From NCBI GenBank assembly GCA_963837445.1, contig CAWINK010000022.1, positions 496,001-560,000 of the forward strand: a stretch of DNA of 64,000 nt, read 5' to 3'. A model generated the notes under the pieces. It saw only the letters and a program-made list of their open reading frames with translations, was not told the DNA's origin and ran no database searches. Numbering within the stretch: the first letter of the stretch is position 1; each line of letters begins with the position of its first letter. Shown piece by piece: positions 45,023 to 52,083 of this stretch. Origin of the DNA: JACVRW01 sp963837445. GTDB taxonomy: Bacteria > Actinomycetota > Thermoleophilia > Solirubrobacterales > Thermoleophilaceae. The translations under genes and the position numbers were made by a program.

Positions 45023-46300
45023 GCTAGGGGGGGGGGGGGAAGAGGAGGGAGGACGCAGGGTAGGTGGGCGAGGGGGTGGGGTAGAGGGGTCTGTTTTTTT
45101 GTTTAGTTTTTGTTATGTGTTTTTGTTATTGTGTTGTTTGTTTGATTTTTGTTAGTGATTTGTTTTGTTTTGTTGTGTGATGATTGACTTATTATGTTTG
45201 ATATTTTTTTTTTTTTATTGTTATGTTGATTTTTTTTTTGTTTTTATTTTAGTGATGTGTGTTGTGTGTTGTTTTATTATTTATGTTTTGTTTTTTGTTT
45301 TTTTATAAATGTGTTTTATTTGTTTTTTGTGTGTTTTTTTTGTTTTTTATTTTATGTGATTTTGTGATTGTTTTATTTTTTTGTTTGTGTTTGATATTAT
45401 TTTGTTGTTTGTTTGTGATGTTGTTGTTAGATTTAGATTTGTGTTTGCATTTTTAATTTTGTGATTTCTGTTGATGTTGATGCGCAGATCTTCTTCACTG
45501 TAGAGGTAGAAAATTTGATCGATCGTTTTAGTGCGAAAGCGACGAGCGCGTGATATCGCTCTCGCTAACTCAAAGCGAGAAGGAGCGCTATCCATAACTC
45601 GTTCGGAGGTGGCGGACTCCGAGAAAATAATCGCTCAAAGATTTACTTTTGACAACAGGAGAAATCGAAGCGATGAGCCGAGGACGGACGCTTACTCGCT
45701 CCCAAGGAGTGAAGGTTGGCGCTGGGAATGGTGTAAGAACGACAATCATGATGATATGATGATTTAATTTATGAATATTTTTGATTTGATTATTTTAAAG
45801 AAGTGATATGTTTAATGTATTTTTTGAGTTTTTGATTTTTTTTTTGTTATTATGTGATATATTATGATGAAATTTATATTTATATTATATGATAAGATTT
45901 TTTTAGATAAGATTTTCAGTTCGGTGTCTGCGAGATCTCTGCGATCTAGAATCGCTCTCTATCCTACTTGGATGCTACCATTTGTTACTTCTTCTAGGAT
46001 TTGTTGATGATGAGATATTATAAGATATTTAGATATTTTAATTTTTTATTAACTATAAATAGCTCTGCTTTGATGATTAAAATTCTCTAATATGTTAATA
46101 ACAACTTCGACGATTAGAGAGAGTAATCGACCGACTGGCTTCGGTAACTGATCTCCCTGTTGCGGGTGCTTTTCTAATCCCGGACTAGAGATCGACTTGA
46201 TCGTTATGATAAAAAAATAAAAAAAAATTCTACGATGATATAATGATTTAATTATAAAAAAATATTCGATTATAAATAATAGATATGAAAAAGCTAGTAT
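45023..46300. other. AT-rich low-complexity block, no genes, possible misassembly
   Basis: This stretch does not resemble the rest. It begins with a purine-only G-rich run (about 45028-45090). From about 45095 to 45480 it is nearly all T and G with hardly any C. After that come a mixed patch (45480-45760) and further A/T-rich patches to 46300, with homopolymers and short tandem-like strings. No frame here looks coding: the short open frames are lysine/asparagine or phenylalanine-rich. A gene-like mixed patch at 45480-45760 has no recognised product. It could be a low-quality read join or an inserted AT-rich element; I cannot separate these. Confidence 0.7.
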
Positions 46301-46742
46301 CCGCTGACCGGTAGATCTACGTGACGCGAAATCCGCGGAGCTGAGGGCAAGACTGAGGTCGTTGATCGCGATCGAGTCGGGCGGACCACTGCGCGTTGAA
46401 GCTGCGCTTCCGCACTTATGTGATCTCCAGCGCGCGTACAAGGGGAAACTGTTCGACCGTGGACTTCCAGCGGACGTGGTCTGGTGGCACCGGTATACCG
46501 GGACATCGAACTGGATCTGGGTGGTCGAAGCACAGGACGTCGACGCCGCGGCACGCGGACGCGATTGCGTCGTCGGCGAAATTGCGATTGATGCCGCGAG
46601 CGACCGATTACTCCTTTGCGCTGTGCGCCAACTTGCCGGGCATGCGCTGCGTTGGAGTGACTTAAAGGGTCCAACGGTAAAGGCGGAAAGCAGTCAAGGA
46701 TTCGACCTGCGCTACAGGACGGGTTGTGCAATCCATGTGTAG
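46301..46742 (+). CDS. 5'-truncated CDS at the AT-rich junction, unknown family
   Basis: Not recognised. The frame opens right at the AT-rich block (a TGA lies just before it) with no start codon and reads DLRDAKSAELRARLRSLIAIE, then DLQRAYKGKLFDRG, PADVVWWHRYTGTSNWIWVVEAQDVDAA, and ends FDLRYRTGCAIHV at 46740-46742. Codon use is normal for the island. The N-terminus seems to be lost in the block, so it is a truncated gene or the victim of a bad join. A TTG at 46362 could start a shorter protein. Rightward, like the ImmA-type gene after it. Confidence 0.5.
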
Positions 46743-46767
46743 CCGGCTGGGACAGCGCCATCGGAGC

Positions 46768-46908
46768 ATGCGAGTCCGCGACGGCGATTTCATGGCTGTG
46801 AACGTGCCTCACGCTAGGCACCCGAAGCTCCACTCAGGTGAAGCGCACCCGGCGGAGATCCGTCGATCATCAGGAGACAACTCGGGCGAAAACACGCGAT
46901 GCCGTTGA
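46768..46908 (+). CDS. Possible small ORF overlapping the zinc-ribbon gene
   Basis: A 46-aa frame from ATG 46768 (MRVRDGDFMAVNVPHARHP, then GEAHPAEIRRSSGDNSGEN) ends in TGATG, the TGA overlapping the ATG of the next gene. That arrangement, seen repeatedly in the island, is the main support. No domain is recognised and the ribosome site is weak. Confidence 0.3.
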   Translation: MRVRDGDFMAVNVPHARHPKLHSGEAHPAEIRRSSGDNSGENTRCR

Positions 46909-47504
46909 TGCGCTGCACAGATCCGGAGTGCCAGCACGAGTTCTTTCATCGGGCTCCGTCGCTCGAGTCAGCTGACTGTGAGGAATGCGGAGAGCCGGCG
47001 GAACCGGTCGACACGTATCACGAGCGTGACGATGTCCTTGAGCGATCGAACCGGGACACCGTCCGCGGCGGCTGCGACAGGTTTACGCCGAGCGGCGGCC
47101 CGGGCCCTACTGGAGGCCACGAGGTCAGCAAGCCGCCATCCCTGTACGAAAGGTTGCGCACGAGGAGGGATTCAGGGTCGAGGAGCATCCTAGCCTCGGA
47201 AGATTGCGAGCACGGATGCGAGGCAAACTGATCGAGGTTGCCGCCGGGGACGCTGAGGTTGTGAAACGATTCTCAATCGCGCACGAGCTCGGCCACCACG
47301 TTCTTGAGTCGGCACATGGCGATGGGAGGGAGGCGGAGATTGAAGCCATGCGTTGCCGGCGAGCTTCTGGTCCCCGGCCCGATGTTGCTCGCTGCAGTAG
47401 ACGAGACGACCTCGTTGCGCGTGCTTGCCAGTCGTTTCCAGGTATCGCTAACCGCACTGCGCAAGGCAGCTGAAACTCATGGGAAATCCTCCCTTCTGAA
47501 CTAG
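46908..47504 (+). CDS. Zinc-ribbon plus ImmA/IrrE metallopeptidase, frameshifted
   Basis: Product of about 198 aa after correction. The N-terminus has a four-cysteine zinc ribbon (MRCTDPECQHEFF, then CEECGEPAEP). From about 47130 the frame reads IPVRKVAHEEGFRVEEHP, then KRFSIAHELGHHVLESAHGDGREAEIEA with the HEXXH zinc motif and distal Glu, the ImmA/IrrE peptidase core. The C-terminus is LLVPGPMLLAAVDETTSLRVLASRF. Frames change near 47085, 47130 and 47350. ImmA/IrrE peptidases cut repressors in mobile elements and damage responses. ATG 46899 would add three residues. It faces the leftward sigma/anti-sigma unit and may control it. Confidence 0.7.
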
Positions 47505-47512
47505 CGGGGGGA

Positions 47513-47671
47513 CTATTCGAGTTCTTCCGAGGCTTGACGCAGGGCGTCCAGATAAGACTCGAGCGCCTGCTCCTGCGCCTTGCGCGACGTATCGGTTATC
47601 CGGTATGCGCCGCGGTAGAGCTCGAAGCCGCGCACCTCTTCGGGGAGGTCGCCGAGCGATCGAGCCGCCAC
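47513..47671 (-). CDS. 52-aa ORF, end of the leftward island unit
   Basis: Short gene found by reading the third frame: VAARSLGDLPEEVRGFELYR, then GAYRITDTSRKAQEQALESYL and DALRQASEELE before TAG. GTG 47669-47671 is preceded by an AGAAGGA ribosome site (about 47677-47683) at correct spacing, and the codons have good GC3. It ends 9 bp from the convergent ImmA-type gene. The product is charged and helical, of unknown function; small acidic helical proteins in such settings are often antidotes, but nothing here shows that. Confidence 0.55.
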   Translation of the reverse strand: MAARSLGDLPEEVRGFELYRGAYRITDTSRKAQEQALESYLDALRQASEELE

Positions 47672-47715
47672 CGTTCGTCCTTCTGAGGAACTCTGGGAGT
47701 CCCAACCGGGCTTCG

Positions 47716-47922
47716 CTAGAAGGTTCCGCTTACGGCTTGCCTCACCTGGTCCTTCTCCAGACCGATGGTTTTGGTGACCTTGGCCAGGGCCAACACGTCC
47801 GACTGCCTGGCGAAGTCGATCTTGTCTTTGGCGAAGCAGTCAAGCAGCGATCGTTCCGTCTGGGTGGCTTCGGCCAGGCTTGACCAGTCCCATTCATCGC
47901 CACTCACGGCAGCGACGATCAA
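47716..47922 (-). CDS. 68-aa ORF coupled to the ZAS/PemK-like gene
   Basis: Reads MIVAAVSGDEWDWSSLAEAT, TERSLLDCFAKDKIDFARQSDVLAL and AKVTKTIGLEKDQVRQAVSGTF. The TTG start overlaps the TGA of the upstream gene (TTGA), which suggests coupled translation. The pattern is all-alpha with no recognised family. It lies between the anti-sigma/toxin-like gene and the 52-aa ORF. Confidence 0.55.
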   Translation of the reverse strand: MIVAAVSGDEWDWSSLAEATQTERSLLDCFAKDKIDFARQSDVLALAKVTKTIGLEKDQVRQAVSGTF

Positions 47923-48604
47923 TACGCGACTGTAAGGGTCTCTTCGGCCTGATCGGTCGACTTTTCAGCTTGCTCGCGTAATGGTCGCCAGAGAGGTCGG
48001 AAGCGCTCCACCTCCGCATTGCGAAACCGGCGGCGGGGGTCGTCCAAACTGCGTATGGGCACCCGTCCTGCTTGATGCCGGAGAGTTGGCACCGACGACG
48101 AATGCTTTATGCAACGTGCTAAGGAGTTCCTGGTCAGCTGCCGGCAACAGGCCAACCGGTGACTCAAGCTGGTCAGCTTTGATCCGCCCCTGGTTCCAGA
48201 CCTCGATCAGCATCGGGTAGCCGGCCGATTCCTCCGCTGCAATCAGGTCGAGGTCCGTTGCGTGTTCAATCTGGGTGGTAGTTGGCGCGACGATCAGCGT
48301 GTCCAGTGCTGAGCGCGGACGCCCAATGACGGCCACGATGTAGCGCCAGGCGTCTTCTCCCGGAGCGACCGCAGTCCACAGCTGTCCGACCTTCGGCGCT
48401 TCTTCAGTGGAGACGCCAGCACGGGTGGCGACGGATGCTGCGTAACTGACTCAATAGGCCAGGGTTGGGAATGTCCGGCATTGACTGGAGCAGCCGGAAA
48501 CAACGCGGACACGCCCACACGTGCTCTCGCGTTGGCGCCTCGACCGTCTGCGGGTCATCTCGCAGTTGAAGCAACTCGGTAATGGAGGGGCATGAATCAG
48601 TCAT
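47919..48604 (-). CDS. Anti-sigma zinc motif fused to a MazF/PemK-like domain, two frameshifts
   Basis: About 228 aa after correction. Residues 1-50 (MTDSCPSITELLQLRDDP, EHVWACPRCFRLLQ) contain the HX3CX2C ZAS motif of zinc anti-sigma factors. After a frame change near 48440 the main domain reads KVGQLWTAVAPGEDAWRYIVA, VIGRPRSALDTLIVAPTTTQ, then ATDLDLIAAEESAGYPMLIEVWN and ADQLESPVGLLPAADQELLSTL, a layout like the SH3-type MazF/PemK toxins. A second change near 48090 gives the tail FRPLWRPLREQAEKSTDQAEE. The usual toxin arginine is not obvious, so activity may be lost. Follows the sigma-like gene by 9 bp, the expected place for its anti-sigma factor. Confidence 0.6.
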
Positions 48605-48613
48605 CCAGCGGGT

Positions 48614-49591
48614 TCACCTTCTTAAACGCAAGTCGACCAACATTTCCAACACTTGGCTCGGCTCCACGCCTTCCGGGGTATGCGCACGCACGGCTGTCTC
48701 CGCTCGCGCAAGCTCATTCTGGATCGTGCCGCGACTGACACCATGTCGCCGGCTCAACTCGTCGTAGCTTGCCTTGTCGTTGATGCGGTCGCGCACAATC
48801 GCCACCTGCCTTCCGGTCAACTCCGCCAGCAATTCCCGTGTGGCGTCTTCCAACTCGAGCTGATCCAGCGCCGGCAACTCGTGATCCGCGACCGAGGGCA
48901 CGTCTTCAAGTTCGACCTCTTCTTGGGAGTACGCGAAGCCGAAGCGCCCCTTCAGCGCGCGGTCGATGTCGCGCACTCGCAACGGCTGCTCGAGCTCTTG
49001 GAACATGGACAAGAGCAGAGCCTTCAGGTCTCCGGTCGATAGGACCGGATCAGGCAGCTTGCTGCCAGCGGAGGAGCGCACGATCTGGAGCTCGCTCGCG
49101 GCGAAGGCAGCTCTGGCAAGTCGTCGATCGTCAGCCGCGAAAGGCGCGCGGTCATGCCAGCCTGTCAAGCCCCACAGCTCATCAGCAGCCGAGCTCGTGG
49201 ATCCCATCTGCGCGAACTCCGGTTCGGCCATCATGATCTCGCGTGCGCGCGCACGCAGACGCGGCTGACCTTGGCTTCTTGCACGCGAGATCAACCAGTT
49301 GCGGAGCGCCACCTCCAAATACTTGCTGAACGTCGCCGGAGTCTCGGTCCGATCGAAGGCTCGGCGCAAGGTCTTGGGCAAGCGGTGTGCGAACCACTCC
49401 TGCACCGTCTCCTGTACGTCGTCGGAGTCGTCCCACTTCCCGGTAGGGGATAGAGCCGGGGCCAGAGTATGGGACATGGCCACGGCGTACACCAGTCTGT
49501 ACACAAAAGCGTACAGCGCGGGCGTCACCTCGCCGGCGTTCGCGGCTCGTCCAGCTGTGGCGAATTCTTGATCTGTTAGTAGCCAGCTCAT
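48614..49591 (-). CDS. Divergent sigma-70-like protein
   Basis: Protein of 325 aa. ATG at 49589-49591 overlaps the stop of the upstream ORF. Residues about 25-115 look like sigma region 2: ALYAFVYRLVYAVAM, WDDSDDVQETVQEWFAHRL, TFSKYLEVALRNWLISRARS. Residues about 265-310 look like region 4: ELTGRQVAIVRDRINDKASYDELSRRHG, VSRGTIQNELARAE. The 140 residues between are longer than in ECF factors and carry no obvious region 3. It could be a sigma factor of the island or a DNA-binding protein derived from one. The downstream ZAS protein supports a sigma/anti-sigma pair. Confidence 0.7.
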   Translation of the reverse strand: MSWLLTDQEFATAGRAANAGEVTPALYAFVYRLVYAVAMSHTLAPALSPTGKWDDSDDVQETVQEWFAHRLPKTLRRAFDRTETPATFSKYLEVALRNWLISRARSQGQPRLRARAREIMMAEPEFAQMGSTSSAADELWGLTGWHDRAPFAADDRRLARAAFAASELQIVRSSAGSKLPDPVLSTGDLKALLLSMFQELEQPLRVRDIDRALKGRFGFAYSQEEVELEDVPSVADHELPALDQLELEDATRELLAELTGRQVAIVRDRINDKASYDELSRRHGVSRGTIQNELARAETAVRAHTPEGVEPSQVLEMLVDLRLRR

Positions 49592-49918
49592 ATGAGATCG
49601 GTGAGGTCGCCCTCGATAACGGACAGGATGCGCTTGGCCTCGGACTGCGGCAGGTCGGAGCCCGCCTCCGCCGCTTCCAGATCCTCGATCGCCACGGCGA
49701 ACGGGTAGAGGCTGAACATGCCGTCCTTGGTGATCCCGGGCACCAGTTTGCGCTGTAGGGGACCCCTCCCAGGCGCTGGCGCTGCCGGCCACCAGCCACA
49801 CGGTGTGCAACGGGTCGCCATCCACCGGATCATGAGGAACGGTCGACTTCTTCTGGCGCCTGGTAGCGAGGGCCTGGTCGTTGAGATGACGAGCCCGCGT
49901 CCCAGTACGATTCGTCAC
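49588..49918 (-). CDS. First ORF of the leftward island unit, unknown, one frameshift
   Basis: About 110 aa after correction. It begins MTNRTGTRARHLNDQALATR, continues PVDGDPLHTVWLVAGSASAWEG, and after a shift near 49760 (a GGGGACCCC run) reads LQRKLVPGITKDGMFSLYPFAVAIEDLEAAEAGSDLPQ and ILSVIEGDLTDLI. The stop overlaps the sigma-like start (ATGA). No family recognised. It starts at the edge of the divergent promoter region. Confidence 0.55.
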
Positions 49919-50079
49919 GCGCGGTTCATATCAAAGCGTTCGTCTTTGGACAGAGGGTCTGAACCTTGCGTTGGGGAGGCCGGAACCGGCCCGGTCGGAC
50001 CACTGCGGCGGACCGTGTTGGACACGCCAGCCAGACCTTGCGTTCGGGATTGGTGAGACCCGATAACACGGAGGTCGTG
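49919..50079. promoter_or_regulatory. Shared divergent promoter region of the island
   Basis: The 161-bp gap between the leftward ORF and the ubiquitin-like gene must hold both promoters. It contains a direct repeat ACCTTGCGTT-N-GGGA at 49963-49976 and 50035-50048 (the flanks match too), both facing the ubiquitin-like gene. A short palindrome GGCCGG-AA-CCGGCC lies at 49978-49991. A GGAGG ribosome site at 50070-50074 precedes ATG 50080. The repeated element could be the recognition sequence of the island's sigma-like protein or another regulator. Confidence 0.5.
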
Positions 50080-50364
50080 ATGAGTACCGAGAAGGACAAG
50101 GGGAAGCCGGACAAGGAGAAGCTCAAGCTGGTCGTGAACTACGGCGGCCGCGATGAGAAGTTCTCCGTCAAGGACGACGCCGAGCCGATGGGCGCGTTCC
50201 GCAACACGGTGATGGACGAGTTCGGCATCCAGAATGGCCGCGAAGAGCTCGCCCTATTCAGGCTGGATAACACTCTGCTGGACGACGGCCACCCTCTCCG
50301 CCACTATGGACTGGCGGACAAGGAGCAGCTGATCCTGCGCCAGCGCCGGACAGGGGGCGTCTGA
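50080..50364 (+). CDS. Ubiquitin-like beta-grasp protein ending Gly-Gly-Val
   Basis: Protein of 94 aa in one intact frame. After a 14-residue charged lead the fold follows ubiquitin: strand KLKLVVNYGGRDEKFSV, helix GAFRNTVMDEFGI, strand LALFRLDNT, the LLDDGHPLRHYGL segment (compare QLEDGRTLSDYNI), and QLILRQRRTGGV at the end (compare TLHLVLRLRGG). The Gly-Gly followed by a single Val predicts a precursor trimmed by the JAB protease before activation by the E1. GGAGG ribosome site at 50070. The stop overlaps the next start as TGATG. Bacterial Ubl by structure-like pattern, not by a named family. Confidence 0.8.
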   Translation: MSTEKDKGKPDKEKLKLVVNYGGRDEKFSVKDDAEPMGAFRNTVMDEFGIQNGREELALFRLDNTLLDDGHPLRHYGLADKEQLILRQRRTGGV

Positions 50365-50799
50365 TGCTTACCTGCCCGAGCCGCTCCTTGCCCAGGCCTT
50401 CGAGCACTTCGCTCCTGCGGACGCGGCCGCACCGAGTGCGTGGTGTACTTCGTCGGTCCGGGTGGGGGGGCGGTTCGGGGCAGTGGTGCATCCTCGCCAC
50501 ACCGCCAGCGCGGTTGGCTACGACGTGGACGGCGCCTGGATCAACCAGTTCTGGCTCGACCTCGCCCGGGACGGCCAGCGGGTCCTGCTACAGGCGCACA
50601 CCCATCCCGGGTCGACCTTCCATTCGTCCCGCGACGACGAGCTCGCGCTGCTGAACACGGCCGGCTTCCTGTCGCTGGTGTTGCCCACCTTCGGCCAAGG
50701 GCCTGTCGGCCTCAACGGCGCCTACTCGCCGGGCGCGACCAAAACGGCGAGTGGCAGACTGTAGACGTCGCGAGGGAGCTGGAGCTGTTGCCGGGATGA
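50364..50799 (+). CDS. JAB/JAMM isopeptidase, several frameshifts
   Basis: Predicted zinc deubiquitinase-like protease of about 145 aa. The JAMM motif is HTHPGSTFHSSRDD (H-x-H-P...S-x-x-D, about 50598-50640), followed by LALLNTAGFLSLVLP. Other blocks are LPEPLLAQAFEHF, RTECVVYFVGPG and FGAVVHPRHTASAVGYDVDGAW, and the end is DQNGEWQTVDVARELELLPG. These lie in alternating frames with shifts near 50367, 50415, 50465 (in a GGGGGGG run) and 50735. The start overlaps the Ubl stop and the stop overlaps the E1 start. It would mature the Ubl tail or remove it from targets. Confidence 0.75.
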
Positions 50800-52073
50800 G
50801 CGACGGCATCAAGGCCTTGTCCCGCACTACCAGGCTTCTCAACGAACAGCTCTTCGGCGGCGAGGCCGCGGAGGAGACGGATCGGCCGTGGGCTGTTGGC
50901 CTCGACGGTTCGGATCGAAAGCAACGCCCGCAACGCCGCCAGTCCCGCGGCGCAGCACGCGCTGGTCACCATTGGGATGCTGCTCGTGCGCTGCGGCATC
51001 TCGATCGACTTGGCGGTTCCGGAGACGGCTCTCTGTATCCGTCACCCTCTCCTGCGCAGCCGCAGCCTCGTGACCGCACTGTCAACCGTCACCTCGGACC
51101 TGATCCCCGGGGCCGGGATTCGCAGCGTTGAGAGCCCCGACTTCACGATCGTGATCGGCGATTCCCCCTCAAGGTCCGGCTTGGGGCTGCGTATGCAGTA
51201 CAGCGACACGTCCTTTTCGCTGGTGTCCGTCGACACGCGTGTCGCAATGTCGAGCGCGTGCCTGCCGGTCGGCGCCTACGCCGCTGCCGCATCCGGAGCA
51301 GGAGAAGCGCTGCGGGCGGTGATCCAGCGTTTGAGTGCTGCGGCTGGAATGGCGGTGCATGCGAGTCACCTTCGGCTCGAGCCGGCTCCAGTGCCCGGAT
51401 TCGATCTCGCAGACCTGTTTCCGGTCCTGCGCTCGCTGCCGTCCCAGCTCAACCTAGGGCGGCTCGACTTCGTGAGCGCGGGAGCTATCAGCAGCGCCGC
51501 GCTCTACGTGTTGGGCGGGTTCGACACCCGCCTTGGGTGGCATGGCCGGGTGATAGACGGTGACACGCTCGCGAACACCAACCTCAACCGCAACGCGATG
51601 GCCCTGCGCTCGCAGCTCGACATGTTCAAGGTGGACGCGCTCGCGTCCATGTTTCCGCAGCTCGAGCCGTTGAAGGGCCTATTCACCGCGGGCTGTGACA
51701 CCGTGCTGGCGGACCGTGTCCTAGTCGGAGTCGACAACATCGCATCCCGCTGGGAGGTGCAGCGCCAGTGGCCCGCTTGGCTGGTCTGTGGGGCCACCCA
51801 GTCCTTCGAGGTGATGGTGTCCGAGCATCGCCGCAGCGAGCCCTGCGTCGGCTGCGTACACACCGAACCGATGCCCGTGCCGGAGGTCGTGCCCCCATCT
51901 CCTTCGTCTCCTTCTGGGCTGGGCTATTGCAGGTTCTGTACCTGATCAGTGACGTAGCCGCACTTCGTCCCGCGGCGCCAGCACTGTCGGGCTCGCCCTT
52001 CGGCTGGAACGGGCCCTACCTGATGCAGATGCCCCTGGGCTTCCAGCAGAGTTGCCAGGTGGGTTGCAAATAG
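50796..52073 (+). CDS. E1/ThiF-like adenylyltransferase, two frameshifts
   Basis: About 425 aa after correction. The N-terminal 200 residues (MSDGIKALSRTTRLLNEQLFG; after a shift near 50885, LLASTVRIESNARNAASPAAQ) form an extra domain. The ThiF core has VSAGAISSAALYVLGG as the nucleotide loop, VIDGDTLANTNLNRNAM with the D...NxxR pair, FKVDALASMF, and LVGVDNIASRWEVQ. Zinc-type cysteines lie in SEPCVGCVHTEP and QQSCQVGCK. After a shift near 51890 the C-terminus is ISFVSFWAGLLQVLYLISDVA, a hydrophobic helix, then the second CxxxC. It would adenylate the Ubl's C-terminal glycine. The ATG at 50796 overlaps the JAB stop (ATGA). Confidence 0.75.
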
Positions 52074-52083
52074 CTTGCGTTGC

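Noticed and set aside
45259..45767. Short open frames in the AT-rich block, e.g. a Phe/Cys-rich frame at 45259-45456 and an Asn/Lys-rich one on the opposite strand
   Set aside because: Composition is low-complexity, no ribosome sites, no family likeness; open only because the base composition is skewed.
46301..46742. The truncated CDS as a missing E2 conjugating enzyme
   Set aside because: No E2-like HPN or catalytic Cys pattern and no matching secondary structure order; left as unknown.
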